The translations under genes and the position numbers were made by a program. Positions 52,328 to 63,843 of a stretch of 64,000 nucleotides of DNA are shown in pieces. Numbering within the stretch: the first letter of the stretch is position 1; each line of letters starts with the position of its first letter. The notes below the pieces were generated by a model. That model was not told the origin of the DNA. It made no database searches and saw only the letters and a list, made by a program, of their open reading frames with translations. The stretch covers positions 204,088-268,087 of the forward strand of contig JANTQF010000010.1 in the NCBI GenBank assembly GCA_032988165.1. Direction: 5' to 3'. This stretch comes from Emmonsiellopsis sp. PD_33 (lineage: Eukaryota > Ascomycota > Eurotiomycetes > Onygenales > Ajellomycetaceae).

Positions 52328-54361
52328 CTAATTAAACCACTTCCTATACTCCATATATGACCTGCCAGCCTCCCAACTCATCCCAGCCACCTCCAGCGCG
52401 TCTGCCAAAAGCTTCCACGTCGCCATGTCATGGTGCGAACTCGCCTTGTTCAACGCCGTCCGATATGCATTAATCGCCTCTTCATACTTCCCCATCTTCA
52501 TATACGCATCGCCAATACGTCTCCATCCATCATGCTGGCTTATGTTTTTCGCAGCCAGGTATTTGCGATGCGCCTTGATCGCTTTCTCATGATCGCCGCG
52601 GACAAGATATGCATCGCCAACTTCCAAGTGCACCTCGGGGAAAAGAGAAAACGAATGCCCTTTCCAGCGGTCGAATTCATCTGCAATTCGTTCAAACACC
52701 TTTATAGCCGAATCTATGAACCCGGCCTTTCTGTACAGATCGCCCAGAGTCGCCCAGAATGCTCCCCGGGTATTCGTCTTGAATTCGAGAGTATCACACC
52801 ATAATTGAATGGCTTTCTGGATATCGCGCCACGGTCGGTAAGCTGGACTACCACAGTATGTTGCCTTGAAGATGTAGTCTTCCGCTAGGTTCCGCCACAT
52901 GCAAATGTCAAGTACATTGGAATTGAGGAACCGGGCTTCCCCCACTGTGATCCGCTTGTCGAAGGCGTCTTCTGTGGTGAAATCCTCACATCTAAAAGGG
53001 GTTACAAACCCTATTGCCGGATCACGGGCCCAGTAGGGTCTCCTATCACTCTGTGGAGCAGTTTCCTTCTCGATCTTTGGTAGAATCTCGCACGCCTTTT
53101 TGTGGCCGTATATCGACGCCAGATCCGCGGCAGTATTGCCATTGGAGTCAGTAGTCTTTGCAAGTGCCCCAGCTTCAAGGAGATATTGAATCATCAACAC
53201 GTTTCCATTAACAGCAGCTTGGTGCAATGCAGTTCGTCCGCTGCTATCCCGTACTTCGAGACCAGCTCCATGAGTTAACAAAATTTCAACCGTGGAAAGG
53301 CTCCCACTAGCCACCGCAGCTCGTAGAACTGACCACCCGCAATACTGGCTTAACTTTGCTCCATGGTCGAGTAGCACCAGCACAGTTAGGGACTCTCCAT
53401 TCCGGACAGAAAAGTGTAGAGCCTTGGATACATAATCCCCCTTCACATCGGCTCCCTTCTGCAGCAAGTAATCCACCACCTGTGTGCTCTCCCGTCGACC
53501 AGCAGCGACATCAATAGGCGTTAAGAAAAACGCATCCAGAGCATTCACATCAGCCCCGCGATCTAGCAACAGCCTTACAGTCTCAAGAGAGTTTGCTTTA
53601 GCAGCCCTATGAAGCGCGGTCTTCCCATCATAACTCGTAGCATCGATCAACGCGCCTTGGTCCAGGAGCAGTTCGATCACAGACACCATCCCATGCCTAG
53701 CAGCCAGATGGAGCGGAGTTTGGCCCTGGCAATTCTTCGCCTGCGGATCCGCACCGTTCTCCAAAAGGAAGGCCACAATACCCAGATACCCTCTCATTGC
53801 CGCCTGGTGTAACGGGGTAAACAGCGTGTCTTCTTCTCTCGAATAGACAGGCACCCCGGAGTCGACAAGTTCGCGGAGAGGAATCTCCAACCCGTTTCTA
53901 GCGGCAGTGTGCAGCTTTTTGATTTGAAGCTCGCTGGCAGGGTTTGAGCAGGGATCGGGATGCCTGTCGGCATGCGGTATTTGCGGATACTTGAATTTAT
54001 ATGGATGAGCCAACAGCGGCGCGGGGGATGTTAAAAGCCGGGGGTTCAGATGTGGCTGTGGCGTCGACGGGGATTTCTTCAGAGTGCTAGTTGGCTGCTG
54101 GCGGACGGCAGATTGCTCTTCTTCCCGCTCCTCTGGCTGAGAAGCATGGCCCTCGAATATGAGACGAATTTGAATAGGGGAACTTGCCCCCTCGCTGGTG
54201 TCGTCACTGGCGGCATCGTCTGGGAGGGTAGCAGGGGTGAAGACAGAGCGTATATGATGAAGAAGAGCATCGTCATTGTCGCTGGCATCATTGTCGTTGT
54301 CGGCAGGATCATCGAGTGAGGGGGGTGCTGGGTTGAGCAGGCTGCTTACCCGGATAGACAT
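52328..54361 (-). CDS. Ankyrin-repeat plus TPR protein (677 aa)
   Basis: Single exon; ATG at 54361. The N-terminus has VSSLLNPAPPSLD, a short motif I recall at the start of many ascomycete proteins. Residues about 150-425 contain about eight ankyrin repeats, with classic units such as TPLHLAARHGMVSVIELLLD and TALHQAAVNGNVLMIQYLLE. Residues about 535-677 contain TPR-like helical pairs (AFWATLGDLYRKAGFIDSAI; GDAYMKMGKYEEAINAYRTA). The linker (430-530) has no repeat. No NACHT or other enzymatic domain precedes the repeats. It is probably a scaffold; partners are unknown. A GGGTAAG splice-donor-like sequence lies 10 bases into the gene, but reading through keeps the motif intact. Upstream at 54603 there is an ATG with a 29-codon frame that could be a 5' UTR open frame. 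Confidence 0.85.
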   Translation of the reverse strand: MSIRVSSLLNPAPPSLDDPADNDNDASDNDDALLHHIRSVFTPATLPDDAASDDTSEGASSPIQIRLIFEGHASQPEEREEEQSAVRQQPTSTLKKSPSTPQPHLNPRLLTSPAPLLAHPYKFKYPQIPHADRHPDPCSNPASELQIKKLHTAARNGLEIPLRELVDSGVPVYSREEDTLFTPLHQAAMRGYLGIVAFLLENGADPQAKNCQGQTPLHLAARHGMVSVIELLLDQGALIDATSYDGKTALHRAAKANSLETVRLLLDRGADVNALDAFFLTPIDVAAGRRESTQVVDYLLQKGADVKGDYVSKALHFSVRNGESLTVLVLLDHGAKLSQYCGWSVLRAAVASGSLSTVEILLTHGAGLEVRDSSGRTALHQAAVNGNVLMIQYLLEAGALAKTTDSNGNTAADLASIYGHKKACEILPKIEKETAPQSDRRPYWARDPAIGFVTPFRCEDFTTEDAFDKRITVGEARFLNSNVLDICMWRNLAEDYIFKATYCGSPAYRPWRDIQKAIQLWCDTLEFKTNTRGAFWATLGDLYRKAGFIDSAIKVFERIADEFDRWKGHSFSLFPEVHLEVGDAYLVRGDHEKAIKAHRKYLAAKNISQHDGWRRIGDAYMKMGKYEEAINAYRTALNKASSHHDMATWKLLADALEVAGMSWEAGRSYMEYRKWFN

Positions 54362-54879
54362 GGCGCTGCTCCGGCTTTGTTTGGTGTCTCCCGGATAGAG
54401 GCGGGCAGCAATGAAGTCCGAGAAAGGATTCGCAACTGAGCGGGCAAACCAGAACAGAGAATGGCCGTGTATCGAAAGGGAATGGGAGTGTAGTCAACAA
54501 TATACGGGATGGGCATACCTGTGTCTGTGTTTGTTGTTGATGGAGACTGCACGGCCGACGAGGCTGAGCGCGGAAAGCGCCTGCCGCACACAACCTCACC
54601 CATCGCCCGTATTCTTTTTCCTGTGGTGTTGATTAGTATTTAGATCCAGCTTACGGCTTCTATCCGATTTATTGACAAAAAGGTCGGGGAAATCAAGCCT
54701 CTCTCTGTGGGTATTTTACTCCCACGAATCGTTGGTTATCATGTAAGAAGTAAGCATTCGAAATATCCCCAAAATGAAAACATAACATCCTTTGTATTTC
54801 ATCAGAATACTGCTGTTATGTTATCTCATTCCTTCTAAACCCATACGCCGGGGGTTTTCTATCAACCAGAACGCCAGAA
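54362..54879 (-). other. Ankyrin gene leader and ate1 3' UTR
   Basis: Contains the 5' leader of the ankyrin-TPR gene with an upstream ATG at 54603 and a possible GTATG donor downstream of it. No separate gene is supported. Confidence 0.4.
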
Positions 54880-57371
54880 TTAAAACAACACAACCGCCGA
54901 ATTTTCCACAACCTTTGGCCCCAGAGTCGCAGCAAGTTCAGCAATGATACCCTTGATCGATTGGGGGTTGTGTATGTCTGCGTCGTCCCACGGCACTAGG
55001 TCCTACATGACGCGTAGTGTTAGTAGTTATTTAGGGTGCTGTCTAACACGAAAGAAAACAGAAATAAAACGCCCTGTTAAACAGTAGGGAAACTTACAAT
55101 CATCTCCACCAGAACCCCATGCGCAAGAAGCTGCCAATGATCCAAATCAACCTGTTCCTCCAGCTCTTTCAACGTCATCACGCCAGGCATATGCACGTCA
55201 AACAGAGACATCTCCTCTTCATTCGCAAGAGGGTCAGTTTCCATTTTACCGTCCGGTGATTCCTTCTCCTCATCATTGGTAGCGGTATCCTGCATCTCAA
55301 CATCACCATCTACCGCTTTGGCTGCGGCCGATGCCCGTTCGCTCGAAAGCGAGACATATGGATGTTTGTCCAGTTTCTTCTTAAAGTCATCGTCTAGCAG
55401 ATCCCATGTGAGGCTCTCGGGGTCTATTTACAAAGATTAGCCTGTTTCTGTGGAAGCGGGAATTGAGTTTTGCTTACCTAGAATATACTGCGGCTCGAAA
55501 TTGGCCTTGTACCGCATTTTTTGGCACGAGTGTATGTAGAAACCTGGAGAACGTTAGGTAGGTATGAGAATAAACGGGGTGGCTTTTTTTACCCATATAA
55601 TAATGTTTATAATCCCCTTCAATAGTCAACGCAATCTCCCTCAACGCACTGATCTTTCCAAATTCGAAATCGCCGAAATCGGGATCATAGCTGCAAAAAA
55701 AACCCCTATTAGTTCCCGTCGCAATCAATCCAACAAAACATCAAAACATAAAAAACGAGAACACATACAACAGATAAACCGAACTAACACCATGCGGCAA
55801 CAAATCCAAAACCGCCACGGCGATCAGCTTCCCATCCAACCGGTAACACTGGTGATACGATCCTAGTTTCTGCTCCTTTGAGCCGTCTCGGACTGTCTTG
55901 CGGTTGATTCCCGAGCATAGAAAGCGCTTGAATGAGGGGACGCCCCATCTTGACACGGGGTCATGGTGTATTGTTGTCTGGTATTTGAGGAATACGTCGT
56001 ACCTGCAATGTTAAAGAATCAGACAACCATTTTAGCCACCCTGCTAGACGGTTAGGGGGGGATGGGTAAAAAACGAACTTTGCCTGAGAGAAGGAGTCAG
56101 ATTCGATATTAACCTCGAACCGATGGGCGGGTTCAATGGGCTTTTTAGTTTTAGGATCTATGGGTCTTTTGACGTTGGCGTATTCCGTTTCGTGGATTTG
56201 TGTGAGGACATCGAAGTGTGTCTTTCGGTGTTTCTTTTCCCTGGTCATCGTTAGCCCTGTCCTCTGGATGAAGAAAAGAAAAGGGGGCGGGGAGCAATAG
56301 CTCATCTGAGCCAAAACATACTGTCTAGTCTTCGGGCATAGCCTAGCCGCAGCCCGAATATACGACTGGCCCAGGACAAATCTATTCCAGCGATTGACGG
56401 CCATTCTCTGATCTTTCCTCGGCTTGAAAGCAGCCGGGTCCAGTCTAAAAAAAAAAAAAAAATACAACAAAAGTCAACAAAAGTCAACAACAAAAAACCT
56501 CCCAAACCCGTCCATGCCATCTCTATCCACCATAAAAACACAGAAAATAGCAAGATCGACAAGAGAAAGAAACTGCGCACCTTATCGTATAATGCGGACA
56601 GCATGATCTTTTGAGATTCTGCTTGTAATACAATGATCCGGACCTAAAAAAATCAAATTAGCATCTCATCTCACCTCACCTCAATCCAAACAGGTTAACC
56701 AGGCAGTTAGGTAAAGGTGAAAAAAAAAGGCCCTCACCGTCTCCATCCCCGATTAACCAGCTCCTCATACTCCTCCACCCTCACCGCTTTCGAAGAAGCA
56801 TAGTACGATGCGCCTATTTAAACCCCAAACGAAAACCACACACACCAAAAGGTTAGAAACAAAATACGAGAGCCTTTTTAACATTCTCGAGCTAAGAGCA
56901 GAAGCAGGCTGCTGAGAATCTAACCGAAAAAATGAAACTGAAAGATGGGATGGGATGGGATGGCGGGGGGGGAGGCAGGAAAACTCACTCCCATCAGCAG
57001 ACCTGCAATAGCCGCATGAGTTGCGTTGGTATCCTGTTCCATCCGTTTATGCGCGGGTTAGTAATGGTATATATAATAAATAAATAAAAACGCAACTATC
57101 ATCAGTAACTAGTAGTAGGGTAGTATGCAATAAATAAACAAAACCCCGAATAGTACTGTAGTTATTGTATAAACCATGTCCCGCCCGGCTGTGTAACTAG
57201 CTCTCCCCTGCCATAGCTAAATGCATAACTAACTACTACAACGGATTTTTTTTTTTTTTTTTTAGAAGAACGAAACTTACCATTCGGCGTAAAGAAGGAC
57301 AGCGACCGGGGCGGCGGCGATCGATTCGAGTTTTCATTCAAGTTCGAGTTCTCGTCATCTGAGGATGACAT
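54880..57371 (-). CDS. ate1: Arginyl-tRNA-protein transferase Ate1 (468 aa, 11 exons)
   Basis: Exons: 57371-57281, 57033-56989, 56813-56738, 56643-56581, 56444-56322, 56240-56079, 56002-55769, 55690-55593, 55543-55478, 55423-55098 and 55002-54880; 1407 bases in frame. Ate1 adds arginine to N-terminal Asp/Glu (and oxidised Cys) to create degradation signals. The N-domain has CGYC at residues 37-40 and the Cys-Cys pair at 85-86; these four cysteines are conserved in the family and bind an iron-sulphur cluster in yeast Ate1. The C-domain includes HRFEVNIESDSFSQAKYDVF, LDGKLIAVAVLDLLPHGVSS and DYKHYYMGFYIHSCQKMRYK. An acidic insert lies at about 375-415. The intron density is the highest in the window. 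Confidence 0.92.
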
Positions 57372-58853
57372 GGTTTCCAAGTTCGAGTTCAAGTTGTTTT
57401 GGATATAAGGTTAGGTTGGGTTCAAGTTTTTGTTCACAACTTGGATTCCAAAAGAACTTGAATAAAAGAATATGCTTTGCGGGCGTTTCACGTGTAATTG
57501 ACACGGGGGCAAATATGTAGTATAAAATAGCAGGACCGTAACGCGGAAAGTTAGGGGGATATAAATTAGCAAGTAGGGAGAAGACACAAGAAAGGAGGGG
57601 GTGTGTTTTGACGTGTATCCAATGCTAGGCTGGCGGCTGAGGTCTCGGCGGGGCGCGCTTATCGAGTCACATGACTAGAATTCTAAAATAGTCGCGCGGC
57701 AGGACCAGCGCCTAATTCATCCTCCGCTCCGTCCCTGGATAGTAGCCCTTGGTTTAATGGCTTCTTCAGTTTACCCATAATATTTTATTTTATGTATTAT
57801 ACATGTCCTTTCTCTATGCCTAGTTAACTATGTAACTGTCCCCATTTAAATCATGAAAAGGAAAAGGAAAAAGAAAAAGAACAATGACACAAGATAGATG
57901 GATGGATGGAATGGCCATTAAAGACGAAAATATGAGCAGGAAAAATAAACATAACACCCAACCCACGCCGCCCGATTTTTCTGTTTCAGCAAGAAGAAAA
58001 AAAGGCAAAATCCCAAAATAGTTCGTTTGAAAACACCAGGCCAAAAAAAAAAAAGGACAGAGAAAAAAGAGAAATGGGAGGTATTTGATAGACACAAATA
58101 ACGAGGAGCAAATGGCATATGGCGGATGCAACTAGGACGAAAAATAAAGTCGAAGACGAAGACGGCAAGATACGCGGTGAGTTGGATGGGATATAATAAA
58201 CCGTATGGTATCGATATACCGGTCAGTGGCGGAGGGGAGGATAGGATATGACATCGAGCTGGGCAGATTCGCGCATGCGGAGGAGAAGGGACTCCGGGCG
58301 GAACGGGAACGGTATTGCGGGGTTGGTTGCCTGGCGGTAATTTCTAGTGTGGGAAATTAAGTGCTGTAGCGGAGGAATGGGATATCTATCCCTATGGACC
58401 TGCCCCTGGCTGGGTCGAATATTCCAAAATTCTGCATGGAAGTCCCGGTCTCTAGTCTGGATCCGATCAATCGATTGATTGCTGATGGAATAAATTCGCG
58501 ATCCCCATGCCGTTCGTTATCCGGTTCGTTGTGCGATTTTCGATCCTTTTTTTTTTCATGTCTAGCCAAACCCCCCTTTTCCGTGGTTTCCATCTAAAAG
58601 CTCGTTAGGTGGTATGGAATGATCAATCGGCACCGACGAACCAAATGATACTAGGGATATCAGGTCGGTAGAGGCCCCGATCACACCATATATCAATCCA
58701 AACCGTTTCAACGTATTACGGCATTGACATGATAAGAATGCATGCCATGCCGTGCCGATAAGCCGTGTAGGTCGCTGAGACCCGTCTGTTCCCAACCAAT
58801 CCCGCAGCAATTCAGCCATACCCTACGATCGAGCCCGTCACCAAGAACCCAGC
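57372..58853 (-). other. Intergenic, ate1 promoter to rpb3 3' UTR
   Basis: 1.5 kb. A CACGTG box lies at 57489-57494, 118 bases before the ate1 start. A/T- and A-run-rich sequence and a GATG repeat (about 57894-57910) occupy the middle. No gene seen. Confidence 0.4.
57489..57494. promoter_or_regulatory. CACGTG box upstream of ate1
   Basis: A palindromic bHLH core 118 bases upstream of the ate1 ATG. The support is the motif only. Confidence 0.3.
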
Positions 58854-60025
58854 CTAGAAGCCTCCATATCCCTGCCCATAAGGCGTAGCACCGTACGGCG
58901 TCGCACCGCCCGCTCCGCCCCAAACACTTCCGCCACCTCCTGCCGCCCCACCGACACCATTAGCCGCATACGCCGTATAGCCGCCATCCATGCCCTCAGG
59001 CGGCTCGTAGCCGTCCGGACTCCGGGCGCCGTCCTCGTCCATGCCGTTCATGCCGGCACCGTTGCGGTCAGCCTCTCCACCGGCGCCCGTCAGGGCTGAT
59101 ATAATCTCCGCGAGTTTTCGCTGGAGGACGGTGATGCCTTGTTGGACGATGGCGTCGGGCTCGAGGTTGCCGATGCTTTCGACGTCGAGGTAGAAGGTGG
59201 TTGGTTGCGCGTCGTAGTCGAACGGGATATCGGGGTTGGCGGGGGTTTCCCACTCAGCGTTGGCGGAGATGGGCCTAAAATTGGGTTCTGCTTAGTTCCA
59301 AGCCCAGCATAGACGAGAAGATGCAAGAGAAATACATACCACTCCTTAATCGGATCCTCCTCATACCAATAATCAACATGCTTCAAATTATTATGCGGAT
59401 CATACTCAAACCCCACCGCGCTCGTAGGCGCCCACTTGGCATGCTCCTTCGCAATCCCCTTCTTCGCAACACACGTCATCTTAACCTCCTGGCCCCTGCG
59501 CAACTTACAAATAATAGGCCCTTTCCCCTCCGCATCTGTAATGACCGGGCTGCCCACCCACTCATTCGCCCGATCACCCACCACCACCAGATCGCGCGCG
59601 TACACCTTCATGATGTCCTCGCCCGTGCAGCGCGCCTGCAGCGACAGCGTGACGACGCAGCGCGCGCAGCCGCCCTCGCAGTCGCAGTCGCGCGCGTACT
59701 CCATGTCCGCGTCGCAGTTTTTGGAATTCAGCGGGATCAGGCCGAGGCGGTGGGCGAGGAATTCGTCGGGGAGGACGGAGGTGTTGGATTCTATTTCGAC
59801 GATGTCGATGGCTACTGTGGGGACTTCGGCGAGCATGGTGCGGCGGAGGGAGTTGGCGAAGGCGAGGTCGACGGAGCTGAGGCGGAAGTCGACGCGGTGG
59901 CTTTCGGCCTGGATGGGAGGGTGGTTAGATGGGGTCTTTCGATGGGATTTGGGGAGGGTGTCGTTTACTTCTCTAACTGTGACTTGGGGGCCCGTGGGCT
60001 CAATGTCCATCTCGTCGTAGTCCAT
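58854..60025 (-). CDS. rpb3: RNA polymerase II subunit Rpb3 (348 aa)
   Basis: Exons 60025-59969, 59908-59340 and 59274-58854, 1047 bases in frame. Rpb3 forms the assembly platform with Rpb11. RLSSVDLAFANSLRRTMLAE is the alpha-motif, and the zinc site DCDCEGGCARC gives cysteines 94, 96, 100 and 103, matching yeast Rpb3 positions 86, 88, 92 and 95. KMTCVAKKGIAKEHAKWAPT and HVDYWYEEDPIKEW are also conserved. Intron 1 (59909-59968) is 60 bases with no in-frame stop; I remove it because VRE-AESHRVDF then aligns to yeast IREASKDNVDF and because it has GTAAAC, a CTAAC branch point and CCAG. The C-terminal tail is Gly/Ala/Tyr-rich, as in other fungi. Confidence 0.95.
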
Positions 60026-61474
60026 GATGGCGGTGTTGTGTTGAGTGGGAGCCGCGCGGAGGCTGGCTTTTTCCCTTGCCCGGCGGTTGTGTGGTTTAGA
60101 TTTTGTTCATGAACTAGCGGGGAGAAACGGGGGTAATGGCGACAGCAGTTAGCCGGTAATAGCGGGATGGTGAGGGCTGTGATGTTGTTGGGGGTTGTGC
60201 ATTGGATCAAATTGAAGCTTGGAGAGTCGATCTGGAGATAATTGTTCGGATAATTGTTTCTCCGACCGGCCATATTTTCCCTGCATGGCAATATCGTTAG
60301 AGGTTTATCTGGAGTATGGGTAGACAGCAATACAAAGACACTCAGAAATTCAATTCAATCCCATTGCAACCCTCTATTCTCTATGTTTTTGTGTTTTCAC
60401 TCCATTCCATCCCAACCCTGCAAACATGAGACCCCTAGCAGACCGTAGAAAATCGATTCCCACGCAAAAGGGGCTCTTTTAAGGTAAACAAAAAGTGGCA
60501 AAGGAAAAACCCATCCTACTCGAAATTCACCCTAGTCTCTGGTGAATGGATAAAGCAGTGGAACATGTCAAAGGATAAACACCCTCCCAGCACCTGCAAA
60601 CACTTCTCCGCCCACGCTCTATCGCAGACAATACCGACCAAAAAAAAGCAGGGAACAACAAGGTTCGTGGCGATAAAAAAGGAAACAAAGGAGAAACTTA
60701 TGATCCATCATAGCATCCAAAAAAATCAGAATAAATATCGTTATAGAAAAGGTCTAAATGGGTAGATAGAGAGCAGAAATCCAAGAATAAGAGGGAACCC
60801 AAGCGGCATAGATCTCCCGAGATCCATCCAGCAAAATAGGAGGTGGTTAGTCCAAAAATGGCGGTGAAGGAGAAGCACGGAGAAGCAGCATGCCAGATTG
60901 GTGCGGAGATATTGATGGCTGTGAGAGCGCAACCACTAGTTGACATGTGCTGCGCGATCGTCAAGCCCGGAAAAGGACCACAGCTATTAAAAGGGGGCGA
61001 CGCAGACGGAAATGTTCTCTTGTCCCCAGAAAATTCAGACGTAAGCCACCCACAGGGTTGTATTCCGTGATCCAAGATGCAAGTGAGAAATAAAAATAGA
61101 ATGGCGGAACAAGGTGTGGAAGTAGACAGATAGATGATTTTGATATGGCGGGGAAGATTCAAAATGTTTTGTGTTCAGTAACACAAAATCTATTAGTTTG
61201 CCGTATATGGTTGTTCTGGTAGTTCCTTTTGGCCGTCTTGACAGGGATTGTGATGGTGGGAACGGAAGAAGTGGATGAGAAGTTTGTCATGGAAAAATAA
61301 GATCAGTCCAGGGTTACAGCGATTGTCAAACAACCCAGGCCATGGTTGTTGTCTACCGCTTGCCAGGGTAATTAGAATAAACAGCGGCGCATGTCGACCA
61401 CATAGAGCTGAAAAAGGCGGTCAAGAGTAGTCCAAGAAGAGAAAAGCGGCCAAAAGGTGCGGAACGACGGACGA
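60026..61474 (-). other. Intergenic, rpb3 promoter to Nudix 3' UTR
   Basis: 1.45 kb; open frames are short and overlapping, the largest (60698-61162, minus) lacking family features. No gene supported. Confidence 0.4.
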
Positions 61475-62049
61475 CTATCGTTTCACCGAGCTGCGGTTGA
61501 GAGCATCCAGCAACTCAGGGCGGGCGGCCAAGGCAGCGGCGGCCTGGGCATAAGTAACCCACTGGCGTTTCCGCTTGTGCATCTCAGGCCACTGGGCCTC
61601 CTCGCGGTCGACGCGGACCTCGAAGAAGTGGTATAGCACGCGGGGGGCCTTGTGGGTAAGCTGGGCGGCGGGCCGCATATCGGCAATCTTGCCCAGGTCG
61701 CGGAGGACGGTGCAGACCACGCCGGCCTCCTCCCAGGCCTCGCGACAGGCGGCCTGCTGGGCGGAGGGCTCGTCGAGCTCCCAGCCGCCCTTGGGGAGAA
61801 CCCAGCCGGCGCGGCGGGCGGACTGGATCAGGAGCACCTTGAACTTGTCGGGGGAGACGGGGACGACGCCGGCGACGAGGCGTTCGCCGGTGGCGGAGTA
61901 GCCTGGGGGAGTCAGCGGGGATAGCGAAGGAGGGGAGTGATATAATAATAATAATAATGGATGGGGGAGATATCATAGTAGGGTGCCATCGACTCACGCT
62001 GGTTCGTTCGCCCCGTCCGCGACTCCATGCTGCGGACAGCCTGCGCCAT
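61475..62049 (-). CDS. aps1: Nudix hydrolase, Ddp1/Aps1 diphosphoinositol polyphosphate phosphatase type (159 aa)
   Basis: Exons 62049-61998 (52 bases) and 61902-61475, 480 bases in frame. The first exon encodes MAQAVRSMESRTGRTNQR. Substrates in the family are diphosphoinositol polyphosphates (InsP7/8), diadenosine polyphosphates and inorganic polyphosphate. The Nudix box is present: GGWELDEPSAQQAACREAWE then EAGV, with the REAWEEAGV core supplying the metal-binding glutamates. WVLPKGGWE is typical of Ddp1/Aps1; in those, as here, a proline follows the Asp-Glu pair. The C-terminal KRKRQWVTYAQA segment also fits. The intron carries an ATA microsatellite at 61942-61958. Confidence 0.9.
61942..61958 (+). 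repeat. ATA triplet repeat in the Nudix intron
   Basis: About six copies of a TAA/ATA unit between the two exons of the Nudix gene. Confidence 0.8.
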
Positions 62050-63843
62050 CTCAGCCGTGGTATCTGTTGTGTCTGGTATATCCCACTCCGGGGTGTCGTC
62101 TCGTCTCGTCTCGTCTCGTCCGGTATAGGGTAGGAAATATTCAACGGGCCGCCCCAGGGGTTGAGTCCACTCCAGACCAAAGACGGTTTCGGACAGCAGG
62201 CGGGCAAGCTGTAGCCAGCAAGCTCGGAGGAGGCGGAGGAAGAGGAGGGAGGGCAGCAGAGCAGAGTAGAGCAGAGCACAGTCGAGCGCGCAGAGAATGG
62301 GATGGCGGTGTTTCGGAGGCGGCTGGCTCAGCAGCAGACAGACGCGTGGGAAGCTCCCTTTCAGTCCCGCGGCGGCCGGGGCTGGGGAAGAGATTGATTC
62401 CTGGTCGGAGCTGGCGGGGTGGAACAAGACATGGTTTGGAGAAGAGGAGGGGGGATAGAGGGGAGGGGAGGGGGAGACGGAGGACGGGAGGGCGATGGGA
62501 GACTTTTTAGCTGCCAGTCGGTGCCGGAGATTATTATTTTATTTTATTTTTTACTTTTTACGGTTTGCTGGTAAGTTAGTGTTTTTTGCTTTTTTTTTAT
62601 TTGCTTTTTATTATTCCCATCCCCCCCGTTTCTTCCGCTGGCTGCCGGCTGCTTTGACAAAAATCCCAAATTCGATTGTGGGATGGAATCCGTGGTTGGA
62701 TAAATAGTAAATATCTAGACGGAGGATTCTCTCCAGCCCGCCCTTTGGATGAATTCTCACCGCGGTGGGGAAAGCCATGGCTGGGCGAGAATGAAGACAT
62801 AAATATTTACTAATTTATACTGATTACTGCCATCTATTACCATCGTGGTCCCCTCTCGCTGGCCCAGCGGCAGCAGATCAGCCCCTCCACTGTTATTATT
62901 TAGTATATTGCACACATCCTGAGGTCGCCCTGGACGAACGCAGCATTGTGCCTCGTGCTCAATGCCGCCTTTCGACTCGTTCACAATGCCTGCGGGCTAT
63001 CCCGGCCTCCCTTGGCGGGCTAACTGCGAACGGCATCAATTGGAGCCCTGATGGATGCTGGACTGGCGTTTGCGGGGATGGAGGAAGGCTTCCAGAAGTT
63101 GGTCATCTCGAGGGGAGACGGGATATGTAACTGTGTGATATTCACCCCGCCTTTTCTTTTCTTTTTCTTCTTCTTCTTCTCCCGCTCTGCTCTACGAATG
63201 ATCTTCCCCTGCCAGAGCGTGTGCGCCCGTCCTCTGCTCTTCCTGGTGCCCTCGTTGAGTTGGTTCAAGTTATCATGACCAACTACTCCCCCGCACCCCC
63301 CCACAATACGAGGGGCAATGTGTATATGTTGACATCGACATTCTTGACTTTACGCCTCCGGTCCAGGCCATGGACGGATGGATAGTTATATGCGTGTGTG
63401 TTTCTTGTCATACATACATACCCGGTCTGTTCTTTCGTCATTGGCGTCTATCTATAGACCATCACGGCCATACCATGAGATATAGATATGATGGGCGTAC
63501 GGCGGCTGCTGAGAAATCAACACCCGCCGCTCCGTTGACTTATTGATCTGATAGGTTTCTGTTTCCACTGTTGTCCTCTAAAGCTAGGTAGGACAGCTTA
63601 TGTGAATGCCCTGAGTTGCGTTGTGTTACTTCAACACCCATCATCCGGGTGGTTTACCATCCTATATATCAAGTCAGAAGATGATTGAAACTATTAACTA
63701 TCTGAGAACACGGGTCCACGTCACTAGTTATTTACTTGCCCCTTTATTTCGCCCCTGACATATCCTCAATAAAAGCCAAAGAAAGTATATATCTACCTAC
63801 ATTTGCCATCCTAACCAACTAAACCCCCCCCCTCCCATCCCCC
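62050..63843. other. Intergenic, Nudix promoter to 3' UTR of the terminal gene
   Basis: 1.8 kb. Apart from the TCGTC repeat, it contains GAGCA-type repeats near 62260-62290 and a CTT run near 63163-63180. No gene seen. Confidence 0.4.
62096..62120 (+). repeat. TCGTC pentanucleotide repeat, five copies
   Basis: Exact tandem repeat 47-71 bases upstream of the Nudix ATG, in the probable promoter or 5' UTR. Confidence 0.85.

Noticed and set aside
54345..54603. Additional first exon of the ankyrin-TPR gene from ATG 54603
   Set aside because: The ATG at 54361 already gives a complete protein with the expected SLLNP start, and no joining acceptor in frame was found; the upstream ATG is better seen as a 5' UTR feature.
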